Shown one piece after another: positions 16,598 to 25,443 of a stretch of DNA of 64,000 nt. The DNA is from CAISIP01 sp965278985. Lineage in GTDB: Bacteria; Pseudomonadota; Gammaproteobacteria; Burkholderiales; Burkholderiaceae_C. The position numbers were made by a program, and so were the translations under genes. The notes under the pieces were generated by a model. The model was not told the DNA's origin. It saw only the letters and a list, made by a program, of their open reading frames with translations, and ran no database searches. Positions within the stretch are counted from its first letter, which is position 1. Every line of letters starts with the position of its first letter. The stretch covers positions 6,510,001 through 6,574,000 of the forward strand of contig OZ257131.1 in NCBI GenBank assembly GCA_965278985.1, given 5' to 3'.

Positions 16598-17565
16598 GGC
16601 GTGTTTTCGCGGCGCCGCGCGACCCGCAGGATGCCGTGCACGCTCCCGGCCAGCATCCCGGCGGCCGCCAGGCCCAGCAACAGCAAGGGGCCGAGCATGT
16701 CGTCGTCCATGTGCTGGAACAGCAGGCGCGCCAAGCCACACAGCAGCAGCGTGTCGAGCGCCAGCGCGGCGGCACTCAGGCCGAAGATGTCGAAGCCACG
16801 TGGGGTGCACAGCCAGCACGCCCACAGGGCCAGCAGCACCAGCGCTGCCAGGTAATGCGGCGCGATCTCCCGCCCGAACAGGCCGCCCAGCGCCGTCACG
16901 CCCAGCATGCCCACGAACAGCGTGGCGGCCATGCGCCGGCTCCACACGCCGGCACCGGTGACGCGGGCCAGTCCGCGGCCCAGCAGGCCGACCAGCAGCA
17001 AGGCGCCGGCCCATCCCGCCCCATGCACCGCCAGGTCCTGCGACAACACACGCCAGCGGTGGCCCGTGTGGGCCTGCACCCACAACGAGATGGCGGTCAC
17101 CACCACCACGGCCCAGGGCAGCCACAACAGGTCGCCACGCACCGCCAGGCACAGCGGCAGCCCCAGCAGCGCCCACAGTGCGAAGAGTTGCCAAGGGTCG
17201 GCGCCGGTCTGGTAGGTCTGGCCGAAGTACGCGAAGAGCGCGCCCGTGGCCAGGAAGGCCATCAGCGCCAGGGGTGCGCGCAGCGCGGGCCGCGCCGCCG
17301 CGCCCAGCAGGGGCAGCAGCACGAGGGCCTGCAGGATCGCGAAACGGCCCGTGCGACCGAAGTCGGCCCAATTGGCGGCCACCCACAGGAGCACGCCCAG
17401 GCCCGCCAACGCCGCAGCGCCGGCCGCGACGCCGCGCCACATGCGCTGCAGTGCCGCGTCGTCCGGACCGGGTGGGGTGGCAAGGGCCAGCAGGCGCTGG
17501 CTGCCCGCGGCGTCCAGGCCATGGCGCGCGGCGAGTGCGAGCGCCGTGCTGCGCCGGTCCTGCAT
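16594..17565 (-). CDS. DUF2157 domain membrane protein
   Basis: 323 residues. A short N-terminal soluble segment (about 1-40) precedes nine or ten hydrophobic helices, and the AxLAGLGVLLWVAANWADFGRTGRFA stretch is the DUF2157 signature. Overlap with the next gene by 4 bases and the consistent family pairing indicate that the two membrane proteins work together. It starts immediately after (0-base gap) the end of the alpha/beta hydrolase gene, so metY-like, hydrolase, DUF2157 and DUF4401 genes may be one transcript. Confidence 0.85.
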   Translation of the reverse strand: MQDRRSTALALAARHGLDAAGSQRLLALATPPGPDDAALQRMWRGVAAGAAALAGLGVLLWVAANWADFGRTGRFAILQALVLLPLLGAAARPALRAPLALMAFLATGALFAYFGQTYQTGADPWQLFALWALLGLPLCLAVRGDLLWLPWAVVVVTAISLWVQAHTGHRWRVLSQDLAVHGAGWAGALLLVGLLGRGLARVTGAGVWSRRMAATLFVGMLGVTALGGLFGREIAPHYLAALVLLALWACWLCTPRGFDIFGLSAAALALDTLLLCGLARLLFQHMDDDMLGPLLLLGLAAAGMLAGSVHGILRVARRRENTP

Positions 17566-18375
17566 TCAGGTACCCAGGAAATCGCGCAGTGCGCCCAGCA
17601 CGCCGTCAGGTGCCTCCAGCATCATCTGGTGGCCCGCGTCCAGCAGCACGGTCTTGCCGTGCGTGGCCTGGCGCAGCAGCGGCTGCGCGGCCTTGGGCGG
17701 CGTCATCTGGTCGCGCTGCCCCAGGATGAACAGCGTGGGCGACTGCACGCGCTGCATCGCGGCCTCGCCGCCCTCGTAGCTGTCGCAGGCCGAAAAGCCG
17801 CGGTGGAAGAGATTGACCTTCGGATTGCTGGCCAGCACGCGGCGCATCAGCGCGCGCGAGCCGCCGTGCACCCAGGTGCCCGGACCCAGCGCGGAGGGAG
17901 GCGGCGCCAGCATCGAATGCGAGAAGGTGTTGACCATCTCGATGGCCTTCTGCGGCGCGTTCAGCGAGGCATCGAGCAGCGCCGCCGACACCTTCATGGG
18001 GAAGGCGGTACCCACCATTACCAGGTGGCTGATGCGCTCTGGTGCGCGTGCCGCGGCTTCCAGCGCGATCAGCGAGCCGAAACTGTGGCCCACCAGCGCC
18101 GCGCGCTGCACGCCGGCCGCCTGCAGCAGCGCCAGCGACCAGACGGCGGCATCTTCCACCGTGCCCGGGGGCGTGCCGCCGCTCTGGCCGTGGCCGGGCA
18201 GGTCGGGCGCCAGCACATTCCAGCCATGGTGCGCGAGGTACCGCGTCTGCAGGATCCACACGCTGTGGTCGTTGAGCACACCGTGCAGGAACAGCACCGT
18301 GGGCTTGGCCGCATCGAAGGCCTTGCCGCCGGTGTAGCAAAAAATCCTGTGGCCGTTGACGGAGATGAACATCAT
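17566..18375 (-). CDS. Alpha/beta-fold hydrolase
   Basis: 269 residues. The oxyanion motif HGVL is at about residues 31-34, the nucleophile elbow GHSFG near 96-100, a likely acid in GQRDQMTP, and the catalytic His in AGHQMML. There is no signal peptide, so it is cytoplasmic. The family covers esterases, lactonases and related enzymes; the substrate is unknown. The start ATG (18375) overlaps the metY stop as ATGA. Confidence 0.88.
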   Translation of the reverse strand: MMFISVNGHRIFCYTGGKAFDAAKPTVLFLHGVLNDHSVWILQTRYLAHHGWNVLAPDLPGHGQSGGTPPGTVEDAAVWSLALLQAAGVQRAALVGHSFGSLIALEAAARAPERISHLVMVGTAFPMKVSAALLDASLNAPQKAIEMVNTFSHSMLAPPPSALGPGTWVHGGSRALMRRVLASNPKVNLFHRGFSACDSYEGGEAAMQRVQSPTLFILGQRDQMTPPKAAQPLLRQATHGKTVLLDAGHQMMLEAPDGVLGALRDFLGT

Positions 18376-19685
18376 GCACCCGCTTTCTCTGCGGCACGCA
18401 GCGCGCGCTTGAGGTCGTCGATGAGGTCGTCCGCATCCTCCAGCCCGATGGACAGGCGGATCGTGCCCTGCCCGATGCCGCCCGCCGCCAGGGCGTCGTC
18501 ACTCATGCGGAAGTGTGTGGTGCTGGCCGGGTGGATCACCAGGCTGCGGCAGTCGCCCACATTGGCCAAGTGGCTGAAGACCTGCAGCGCGTCCACGAAG
18601 GCCTTGCCCTGCGCGCGGCTGCCCTTCAGGTCGAAGCTGAACACCGAGCCCGCGCCGCGTGGCAGCAGCTTCTGCGCCAGCGCATGGCTGGGGTGCGAGG
18701 GCAGCAGCGGATGGCCCACGCGGCCCACGAAGCTGTGGGCGTCCAGGAATTCGACCACCCGCTGCGTGTTGGCCATGTGGCGTGCCATGCGCATCGACAG
18801 GGTCTCGATACCCTGCAGAACCAGCCAGGCCGAGTGCGGGCTCAGCGCCGCACCGAAGTCGCGCAGGCCCTCGCGCCGCGCGCGCAGCAGGAAGGCGCCC
18901 ACGGTGGACTCGTCGGTGAAGACCATGTTGTGGAAGCCTTCGTAGGGCGCGGCAAGCTCGGCGAACTTGCCGCTCTTGGCATGCGCGGCGGCCCAGTCGA
19001 AGCTGCCGCCGTCCACCACGATGCCCGCGATCACCGTGCCATGCCCTGACAGGAACTTGGTGGCCGAGTGGTAGACGATGTCGGCGCCATGCGCCAGCGG
19101 CTGCAGCAGCCAGGGCGAGGTGAGGGTGGAGTCCACCAGCAGCGGCACACCGGCCTCGTGCGCGATGGCAGACACGGTGGGGATGTCCAGCACCTCCAGC
19201 CCCGGGTTGCCCACGGTCTCGCCGAAGAACAGCCGCGTCTCGGGCCGCACGGCCGCACGCCAGCCGTCGATGTCGCCGGGCTTCACGAAGGTAGTCTCGA
19301 TGCCGAAGCGGCGCAGCGTGTAGTGCAGCAAATTCTGCGAGCCGCCATACAGCGCCGTGGAAGCCACGATGTGGCCGCCCGCGCCCATCAGCGTGGCGAC
19401 AGTGAGGTGCAGCGCAGCCTGGCCGCTGGCCGTGCTGATGGCGCCGATGCCGCCTTCCAGGGCGGACACACGCTGCTCCAGCACCGCGTTGGTGGGGTTG
19501 CTGATGCGCGAATACACATGGCCCGCGCGCTCCAGGTTGAACAGCGCGGCAGCGTGGTCGCTGGACTCGAAGACGAAGGAGGTGCTGAGGTGGATGGGCA
19601 CCGCGCGCGCGCCGGTGGTGGGGTCAGGCGCGGCGCCCGCGTGCAGGGCGAGGGTGTCGAATCCGGGGTCGGAATATCCGGGCAT
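18372..19685 (-). CDS. metY: O-acetylhomoserine sulfhydrylase-type PLP enzyme
   Basis: 437 residues, the usual length for O-acetylhomoserine/O-acetylserine sulfhydrylase. The opening FDTLALHAGAAPDPTTGARAVPIHLSTSFVF, the substrate motif YSRISNPT, and the PLP lysine in SATKFLSGHG are diagnostic of the Cys/Met metabolism PLP family. The enzyme makes homocysteine from O-acetylhomoserine and sulfide. A cystathionine gamma-synthase role cannot be excluded from sequence alone. It leads a minus-strand unit with the hydrolase and membrane genes. Confidence 0.85.
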   Translation of the reverse strand: MPGYSDPGFDTLALHAGAAPDPTTGARAVPIHLSTSFVFESSDHAAALFNLERAGHVYSRISNPTNAVLEQRVSALEGGIGAISTASGQAALHLTVATLMGAGGHIVASTALYGGSQNLLHYTLRRFGIETTFVKPGDIDGWRAAVRPETRLFFGETVGNPGLEVLDIPTVSAIAHEAGVPLLVDSTLTSPWLLQPLAHGADIVYHSATKFLSGHGTVIAGIVVDGGSFDWAAAHAKSGKFAELAAPYEGFHNMVFTDESTVGAFLLRARREGLRDFGAALSPHSAWLVLQGIETLSMRMARHMANTQRVVEFLDAHSFVGRVGHPLLPSHPSHALAQKLLPRGAGSVFSFDLKGSRAQGKAFVDALQVFSHLANVGDCRSLVIHPASTTHFRMSDDALAAGGIGQGTIRLSIGLEDADDLIDDLKRALRAAEKAGA

Positions 19686-19717
19686 GGCGTCTCCATCGGT
19701 CGCGGGATGCCCGGCAT

Positions 19718-19733
19718 TGTGGTCTATATTGCG
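19718..19733 (+). repeat. Promoter-like 16-mer, copy 1
   Basis: TGTGGTCTATATTGCG, with TATATT as a candidate -10. It matches 20896-20911 at 15 of 16 positions. It lies in the divergent gap between metY and the metallo-hydrolase gene. Confidence 0.5.
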
Positions 19734-19782
19734 CCCGCATCCGCCGCAGGCACCGGGCCCGGCGGACCCAGGGAGTACAGGC

Positions 19783-19815
19783 ATGGCAGCACACACCGGG
19801 CACCCACCGTGGTGA
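19783..19815 (+). CDS. Possible 10-codon leader peptide coupled to the hydrolase start
   Basis: ATG 19783 follows GGGAG at a good distance and encodes MAAHTGHPPW before TGA 19813-19815. That stop overlaps the GTG of the metallo-hydrolase gene (GTGA). The downstream GTG has no good ribosome site of its own, so translation may be coupled through this mini-ORF. Too short to be sure. Confidence 0.35.
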   Translation: MAAHTGHPPW

Positions 19816-20873
19816 ACCCGTACCACGACCCCGCGTTGCAGCACCGCGGACCCGAAGGCTTCCGCAACACCAGCGAGCCCTTCGAGCTCCGGTCGCTGGC
19901 CGACGTGCTGCGCTGGAAATGGCAGGCTGCGCGCCGAGGTGAACCCCGGCCGCCGCGTGCGCCCATTCCCTGCGTGGCAGCGGACCTCGCCCTGCTGCGC
20001 CAGCACGCTGCACGCGGCAACACACTGGGCGCGGCCGTTACCTGGATAGGCCACGCCACCGTGCTCACGCAGAGTGGCGGCGTGGCGGTGCTGACCGACC
20101 CGATGTTCTCGGAGCGCGCCTCGCCCAGCGCGCATGTGGGCCCCCGCCGCCATGTGCCGCCGGGCGTGGCCCTGGCCGACCTGCCGCATGTGGACATCGT
20201 GGTGGTGTCGCACAACCACTACGACCACCTGGACCTGCCCTCGCTGCACGCACTGGCGCGCCAGCCGGGCGGCGCGCCGCTGGTGCTGGTGCCACTGGGC
20301 CTGGCGCCGTGGTTGCAGGCGCGGGGCGTCACGAACGTGGTGGAGCTGGACTGGTGGCAGTCCCACACCGTGCAGGCAGCGGGGCACAGGGTGGAGGTGG
20401 TGCTGGTGCCGGCCCGCCACTGGTCGGGCCGTGGCCTCAACGACCGCATGGCCACGCTGTGGGGCGGCTTCGCGGTGTTCTTCGAGGACTTCCACCTGTT
20501 CTTCGCGGGCGACACCGGTTACTCGCGCGACTTCGCCGAGGTGCGCCGCCGTTTCGCGGCGCGGCAGCGCGACCTGGGATTCGACCTGGCGGTGTTGCCC
20601 ATCGGCGCGTATGCGCCGCGCTGGTTCATGGCACCGCAGCACGTGGACGTGGACGAGGCACTGCAGATCCACCGTGACCTGGGGTGCCAGCGCTCGCTGG
20701 GTGTCCACTGGGGCACCTTCGCGCTGGCCAGCGAGCCGCTGGACGAACCCCCGGTGCTGCTGGCCGAGCGCCGTGGCGCGCACGGCGTGGCGGACGAGGC
20801 CTTCTTCGTGCAGGCCATCGGCGAGACACGGGTGTTGCCGCGCCGGCCACCGGCCTGTCCCGGGGGCGCCTGA
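19812..20873 (+). CDS. Metallo-beta-lactamase-fold hydrolase (NAPE-PLD-like)
   Basis: About 353 residues from GTG 19812 (GTG 19809 also possible; there is no in-frame ATG). The zinc motif is SHNHYDHLD, followed by PARHWSGR, AGDTGYSRDF and HWGTF, the layout of N-acyl phosphatidylethanolamine phospholipase D-like and UlaG-like hydrolases. It begins NPYHDPALQHRGPEGFRN as do many proteobacterial members. There is no signal peptide. The substrate is unknown; phosphodiester or lactone hydrolysis is typical. A CBS-domain gene follows after 67 bases behind a similar promoter-like motif. Confidence 0.82.
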   Translation: MNPYHDPALQHRGPEGFRNTSEPFELRSLADVLRWKWQAARRGEPRPPRAPIPCVAADLALLRQHAARGNTLGAAVTWIGHATVLTQSGGVAVLTDPMFSERASPSAHVGPRRHVPPGVALADLPHVDIVVVSHNHYDHLDLPSLHALARQPGGAPLVLVPLGLAPWLQARGVTNVVELDWWQSHTVQAAGHRVEVVLVPARHWSGRGLNDRMATLWGGFAVFFEDFHLFFAGDTGYSRDFAEVRRRFAARQRDLGFDLAVLPIGAYAPRWFMAPQHVDVDEALQIHRDLGCQRSLGVHWGTFALASEPLDEPPVLLAERRGAHGVADEAFFVQAIGETRVLPRRPPACPGGA

Positions 20874-20895
20874 CGCATCGTCGCCGGCCGTGCAA

Positions 20896-20911
20896 TGTGG
20901 GCTATATTGCG
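20896..20911 (+). repeat. Promoter-like 16-mer, copy 2
   Basis: TGTGGGCTATATTGCG, 29 bases before the CBS-protein ATG and preceded by no obvious -35. It is nearly identical to 19718-19733. Confidence 0.5.
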
Positions 20912-20940
20912 AGTCCGCACCCGGTCCCCAGGAGAGCACC

Positions 20941-21396
20941 ATGAAAGTCAGCGACATACTGCGCGTCAAGGGCAACACCCTCTACACCACGACGCCCGAC
21001 GCCCCGTTGGCCGAGGCCGCGCAGATCATGGCCGAGAAGGACATCGGCTCGCTGGTGGTCATGGAATACGGCGAACTGGTGGGCATGCTGACCTTCCGCG
21101 AGGTGATCCTGACCGTCGTGGGCAATGGCGGCAAGCTGGGCGAATCCACGGTGCGCAAGGCCATGGACGACGCGCCGCTGACCTGTACGCTGGAGACCGA
21201 TCTGGACGAGGTGCGCCGCATGATGCTGGAGCGCCATGCGCGCTACCTGCCCGTGATGGACCAGCGCATGCTGATGGGCGTGGTGAGCTTCTACGACGTG
21301 GCCAAGGCCGTGGTGGACAGCCAGAACTTCGAGAACAAGATGCTCAAGGCCTACATCCGCGACTGGCCCGACACCGAGGTCAGCGAGCGTCAGTAA
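20941..21396 (+). CDS. Tandem CBS-domain protein
   Basis: 151 residues with two CBS repeats: residues about 8-60 (NTLYTTTPDAPLAEAAQIMAEKDIGSLVVMEYGELVGMLTFREV) and about 75-130 (LTCTLETDLDEVRRMMLERHARYLPVMDQRMLMGVVSFYDV). Such free-standing pairs bind adenine nucleotides and usually modulate a partner protein. ATG 20941 is preceded by AGGAGAGCACC. It is cytoplasmic; the partner is not identifiable from context. Confidence 0.9.
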   Translation: MKVSDILRVKGNTLYTTTPDAPLAEAAQIMAEKDIGSLVVMEYGELVGMLTFREVILTVVGNGGKLGESTVRKAMDDAPLTCTLETDLDEVRRMMLERHARYLPVMDQRMLMGVVSFYDVAKAVVDSQNFENKMLKAYIRDWPDTEVSERQ

Positions 21397-21476
21397 CGCC
21401 GCTGCAAGAAAGTACGCACTCCCGGCGCATGCGGCGGTATCCGTCGCGCAGCCGCCGGTAGAGAATCCGCTGCTTC

Positions 21477-21506
21477 AGGCCCCTGCGCCCTCCGGTGCCG
21501 GGGCCT
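21477..21506 (+). terminator. Hairpin between the CBS and PfkB genes
   Basis: AGGCCCC (21477-21483) pairs with GGGGCCT (21500-21506) around 16 bases. Only two or three T residues follow, so it is a weak terminator or a leader hairpin just before the AGGAGG ribosome site. Confidence 0.35.
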
Positions 21507-21524
21507 TCTGCATGAGGAGGCAAG

Positions 21525-22454
21525 ATGTTCGTGGTGTGTGGAGAAGCGTTGTTCGATGTGTTCGCGCAGGGCGAGACGGCCACCGGCATGGCGCTGGACG
21601 GCCGCATCGGTGGCTCGCCTTTCAACGTGGCCGTGGGGCTGGCGCGGCTGGGGCAGCCGGTGGGTTTCTTCGGCGGTGTGTCCACCGGCCTGCTGGGGCA
21701 ACGGTTGCTGCGCGCGCTGCAGGAGGAGGGCGTGGACACCCGCTGCACGCCGCGCAGCGCCGCCCCCACGACGCTGAGCCTCGTCGGGCTGGACACGCAG
21801 GGCGTGCCGTCCTATGCCTTCTACGGCACCGGTGCCGCGGACCGCGAAGTGGGGCTGGAGGCCCTGGATGCCATCCCCGGCGAAGCCCGCGTGTTCCAGT
21901 TCGGCTCCTATGCCATGGTGGTGGAGCCGGTGGCCGCCACGCAGAAGGCACTCGTCGAACGCGAGCACCGGCGCGGCCTCATCTGTTACGACCCCAATGT
22001 GCGCTTGAATGTGCAACCCGCATTGCAGGCCTGGCGCGATGTGCTGCAGTGGATGCTGCCGCGCACGCACCTCCTCAAGGTGAGCGACGAGGACCTGCAG
22101 CTGCTGTACCCCGGCGTGGAACCCGCACAGCTGGCGCAGCAGTGGCTGGCGGCCGGCGTGGCGCTGGTGGTGGTGACGCGCGGTGCCCAGGGCGCATTGG
22201 GCTGGACCGCTGCCGTGCAGGCGCAGGCCGAGCCGATTGCCGTGCAGGTCGTTGACACCGTGGGCGCGGGCGACACCTTCCAGGCCGCGCTGCTGACCTG
22301 GCTGGCGGAGCAGGGCGCCCTGTCGGCACAGGCGCTGCGCACGCTGACGACCGCGCAACTGGGCGAAGCATTGCAGTTCGCTGCGCGTGCGGCTGCCATC
22401 ACCTGCACGCGGCGCGGGGCGGACCTGCCACGGCGGGCGGAGCTGCCGGCGTGA
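21525..22454 (+). CDS. PfkB-family carbohydrate kinase (fructokinase-like)
   Basis: 309 residues with a strong AGGAGG ribosome site before ATG 21525. N-terminal VVCGEALFDVF and GGSPFNVAVGLARLG are typical of the first PfkB signature; the second signature DTVGAGDTFQAALL carries the catalytic Asp. The family phosphorylates sugars or nucleosides with ATP; fructokinase is the closest general match. It is followed directly by aroC, with 32 bases between, although the two pathways are unrelated. Confidence 0.88.
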   Translation: MFVVCGEALFDVFAQGETATGMALDGRIGGSPFNVAVGLARLGQPVGFFGGVSTGLLGQRLLRALQEEGVDTRCTPRSAAPTTLSLVGLDTQGVPSYAFYGTGAADREVGLEALDAIPGEARVFQFGSYAMVVEPVAATQKALVEREHRRGLICYDPNVRLNVQPALQAWRDVLQWMLPRTHLLKVSDEDLQLLYPGVEPAQLAQQWLAAGVALVVVTRGAQGALGWTAAVQAQAEPIAVQVVDTVGAGDTFQAALLTWLAEQGALSAQALRTLTTAQLGEALQFAARAAAITCTRRGADLPRRAELPA

Positions 22455-22486
22455 AGTGGCGGGGCGCTGGCCGATAATCCCGCCCC

Positions 22487-23587
22487 ATGAGCGGCAACAC
22501 CCTCGGCAACCTGTTTGCCGTCACGAACTTCGGCGAATCCCACGGCCCGGCCATCGGCTGCGTCATCGACGGCTGCCCCCCGGGCATGGAACTGGCTTCA
22601 GCCCACATCCAGGCCGAGCTGGACCGCCGCCGCCCCGGCACCTCGCGCTTCGTGACCCAGCGCAACGAGCCCGACGCGGTGGAGATCCTGAGCGGCGTGT
22701 ACGAAGGCAAGACCACCGGTACGCCCATCGCGCTGCTGATCCGCAACACCGACCAGCGCAGCAAGGATTACGGCAACATCCTGCAGACCTTCCGGCCCGG
22801 CCATGCGGACTACAGCTACTACCAGAAGTACGGCATCCGCGACCCGCGCGGCGGCGGGCGCTCCTCGGCACGCCTGACGGCACCCACGGTCGCCGCCGGC
22901 GCCGTGGCGCGCAAGTGGCTGCAGGAGCGTTATGGCATCACGTTCCGCGGCTGCATGACGCAGGTGGGCGAGGTGACGGTACCCTTCGAGTCCTGGGAGC
23001 ATGTGCGCAACAACCCCTTCTTCGCACCCGTGGCCGACGTGGCGCATATCGAGGCCTACATGGACACGCTGCGCAAATCGGGCGACTCCTGCGGCGCGCG
23101 CATCCGCGTCACGGCCAGCGGCATGCCCGTGGGCCTGGGTGAGCCGCTCTACGACAAGCTCGACGCCGACATTGCCTTCGCCATGATGGGCCTGAACGCC
23201 GTCAAGGGCGTGGAGATCGGCTCGGGTTTTGCCAGCATCGCCCAGCGCGGCACGCAGCATGGCGACGAACTCACACCCGGTGGTTTCAGCAGCAACAACG
23301 CCGGCGGCGTGCTGGGTGGTATCTCCACGGGGCAGGACCTGGACGTCTCCATCGCCATCAAGCCCACCAGCTCCATCCTCTCACCCAAGGCCTCCATCGA
23401 CCTGCAGGGCCAGCCCACCGAAGTCATCACCAAGGGCCGCCACGACCCCTGCGTGGGCATCCGCGCCACACCCATCGCCGAGGCGCTGCTGGCGTTGGTG
23501 GTGATGGAGCATGTGCTGCGCCAGCGGGCGCAGTGCGGGGATGTGCGGACGGCGCTGCCGCCCATTGCCGCTGCGTCTGGCGGCTGA
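22487..23587 (+). CDS. aroC: Chorismate synthase
   Basis: 366 residues. It starts MSGNTLGNLFAVTNFGESHG, the first AroC signature, followed by DRRRPGTSRFVTQRNEPDAVEILSGVYEGKTTGTPI, then GGGRSSAR and a C-terminal GRHDPCVGIRATPIAEA. It converts EPSP to chorismate with reduced FMN, the last common step of aromatic amino acid synthesis. It is complete and canonical. The end faces a Bug gene; a CTGCCGC/GCGGCAG stem at 23599-23620 lies between them. Confidence 0.97.
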   Translation: MSGNTLGNLFAVTNFGESHGPAIGCVIDGCPPGMELASAHIQAELDRRRPGTSRFVTQRNEPDAVEILSGVYEGKTTGTPIALLIRNTDQRSKDYGNILQTFRPGHADYSYYQKYGIRDPRGGGRSSARLTAPTVAAGAVARKWLQERYGITFRGCMTQVGEVTVPFESWEHVRNNPFFAPVADVAHIEAYMDTLRKSGDSCGARIRVTASGMPVGLGEPLYDKLDADIAFAMMGLNAVKGVEIGSGFASIAQRGTQHGDELTPGGFSSNNAGGVLGGISTGQDLDVSIAIKPTSSILSPKASIDLQGQPTEVITKGRHDPCVGIRATPIAEALLALVVMEHVLRQRAQCGDVRTALPPIAAASGG

Positions 23588-23644
23588 GATTCCGGTTCCT
23601 GCCGCGCACTGCGGCGGCAGAACGCCAGCAAGCCCCCGCGTGGA

Positions 23645-24634
23645 TCAGTCCAGCTGCAACTGCAGGCTCTGCAGCAGCGGCCCCCAGCGCGTCTGCTCGT
23701 CGCGCAGCAGCTGCCCCGTGGCGGCTGGCGTGGTGACGAAGGCCTCGTAGCCCTGCTGCTGCAGCAGCTTGCCGAACTCCGGCTCGGCGACCGACTCCGC
23801 GATGGCGGCCTGCATGCGGCCGACGATGTCGGCCGGCGTGCGAGCCGGCGCCATCACCACGAAGCGCAGCGCCACATGCACCGACGGAAAGCCCGACTCC
23901 ACCACGGTGGGCACCTCGGGCGCCAGCGTGCTGCGCTTGTCCGACAGGATGGCCAGCGGCTTGAGCTTGCCGGCCTCGACGAAGGAGCGTACCGCACCGT
24001 AGGTGAACACACCGATCTGCGCATGGCCCGCGAGCACGTCGTTGAGCGCCGGGCCGCCGCCGCGGTAGCTGGCCTGGCCGACCTGGAAGGCGGCCGCGCG
24101 TTGCAGCAGCTCGAAGCTCAGGTGGTATAGTGAGCCGGGGCCGGAATTCGCGAAGTTGAGCTTGGCTGCATCCTTCTGCGCCAGCGCCGCCCATTCCTTC
24201 ACGGTCCTGGCCGGTATGCCGGGGTTCACGGCCAGCAGCAGCGGCGAGCTGGCGACATAGGCCACGGGGGCGAGGTCCTTGAAGGCGTCGTAACGCAGGT
24301 TGCGGTAGAGCTTGTCGTAGATCGCGATGGCATCGGTGTTGATCAGGAAGGTGTAGCCATCGGGCTCGGCCTTGGCCACGAACTCCGTGCCCAGCGTGCT
24401 GCCGGCGCCCGTGCGGTTCTCGATCACCATGGGCTGGCCCAGGCGCTTGCGCAGGCTCTCCGCCAGCGGGCGGGCCAGCGTGTCGGCGCCACCGCCGGGC
24501 GCGAAGGGCACGATCAGCTTGATGGGGCGCGCGGGCCAGGTCTGGGCCAGCGCGGGCAGCGCGGCGCCGGCCATCAGGCCCAGGGTGGCCAGGGCGAGTG
24601 CGGCGCGGCGGCGCAGCTGGGGGAAGTGGTGCAT
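23645..24634 (-). CDS. Bug-family periplasmic solute-binding protein (1 of the YrdC cluster)
   Basis: 329 residues from ATG 24634, which follows GAGGAG and starts a signal peptide (MHHFPQLRRRAALALATLGLMAG ... LAQ). The mature part opens WPARPIKLIVPFAPGGGADTLARPLAESL, and GAGSTLGTEFVAKAEPDGYT and YRGGGPALNDVLAGH are standard Bug motifs. It lies 34 bases downstream of a YrdC-like gene and is probably on the same transcript. No TctAB membrane genes are present. The ligand is unknown. Confidence 0.9.
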   Translation of the reverse strand: MHHFPQLRRRAALALATLGLMAGAALPALAQTWPARPIKLIVPFAPGGGADTLARPLAESLRKRLGQPMVIENRTGAGSTLGTEFVAKAEPDGYTFLINTDAIAIYDKLYRNLRYDAFKDLAPVAYVASSPLLLAVNPGIPARTVKEWAALAQKDAAKLNFANSGPGSLYHLSFELLQRAAAFQVGQASYRGGGPALNDVLAGHAQIGVFTYGAVRSFVEAGKLKPLAILSDKRSTLAPEVPTVVESGFPSVHVALRFVVMAPARTPADIVGRMQAAIAESVAEPEFGKLLQQQGYEAFVTTPAATGQLLRDEQTRWGPLLQSLQLQLD

Positions 24635-24668
24635 GCAGTCTCCTCGTTGTGGTGCGCGCGCGCGGAGC

Positions 24669-25403
24669 TCAGACCAGCGACATGGGGCTGCCTTCACGCG
24701 GCCGCGGCGGCAGCTCCACGCCGAACTGCTTCTGGACGATGCGGGCCTGCTCTTCGTACAGCCCGCCGTAACGCAGCACGCGCCAGCTGCCCAGCTCGAT
24801 GATGGTGCTGCCGATCATCCAGCGGTTCGCGTAGCGCGACTGACCGTAGCCCAGCGCCAGGTCCACACCGTTCTTCAGTGGCTCTTCCACATCGTCCAGC
24901 GTGAACTTGCTGCCCGACAACGAGATGTTGGCCGAGGAGCCGAACAGCGGCGTGCAGGCATCCAGCGACAGGCGCGTGAGTTCGTTCTGGATGGCGCCCG
25001 CGTTGATCAGCAGGTCCATGGTGCCCTGCTTGGTGGAGCGGCGGATGGCGCCGAATTCCGTGGTCTGCAGCCAATCGTGGTCGGCGCGGAACGGGGCGAC
25101 CACCGACAGGGGCAGGTCGTGGTCCTGCGTGATGCAGGCCACGAGGTCGCGGTCGCGCTGCGAGGTTTCCATGACCTCGTTGAAGATGTCCCAGCTGCCC
25201 AGCACGCCGTTGGGCTTGGTGGCGGGGCGGTTCTTCAGCGCGTAGATGCTTTCCACGGCCCGCGCGGTGTGGCCGAAGATCGCATAGGACACGTCCAGCG
25301 GCAGGATGGTCACGCCGCCCGCGCGCATGATGCGGAAGGCTTTCTGCGCATCGGCGCGCACGACGTCGGGTGGCGGAGGGGATTGGCGGTCGATGATGGC
25401 CAT
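24669..25403 (-). CDS. YrdC/Sua5-like protein, paralogue 1
   Basis: 244 residues. The YrdC-domain core is present: GGVTILPLDVSYAIFGHT, then KNR (the K-x-R of the ATP/carbamoyl site), TMDLLINAG, FGSSANIS (S-x-N) and STIIEL...VLRYG. TsaC/Sua5 enzymes make threonylcarbamoyl-AMP for tRNA t6A; housekeeping TsaC is normally single-copy and unlinked to transporters. Here the gene is framed by Bug receptors and has a paralogue 1.1 kb away, so a specialised metabolic role is more likely. Activation of a carboxylate or carbamate is possible but is inference. The start ATG 25403 is clear. Confidence 0.8.
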   Translation of the reverse strand: MAIIDRQSPPPPDVVRADAQKAFRIMRAGGVTILPLDVSYAIFGHTARAVESIYALKNRPATKPNGVLGSWDIFNEVMETSQRDRDLVACITQDHDLPLSVVAPFRADHDWLQTTEFGAIRRSTKQGTMDLLINAGAIQNELTRLSLDACTPLFGSSANISLSGSKFTLDDVEEPLKNGVDLALGYGQSRYANRWMIGSTIIELGSWRVLRYGGLYEEQARIVQKQFGVELPPRPREGSPMSLV

Positions 25404-25443
25404 GGTGAGACTCGGAGTGGACAGGGGTGGGTAGGGGTGGGGA

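Noticed and set aside
16438..18945. Long plus-strand open frame opposite the DUF2157 and hydrolase genes
   Set aside because: No recognisable family, repetitive Arg/Gln/His content, and real genes occupy the other strand.
23599..23620. CTGCCGC/GCGGCAG hairpin between aroC and the convergent Bug gene
   Set aside because: No T run on either side; could be chance in GC-rich DNA, so not called a terminator.
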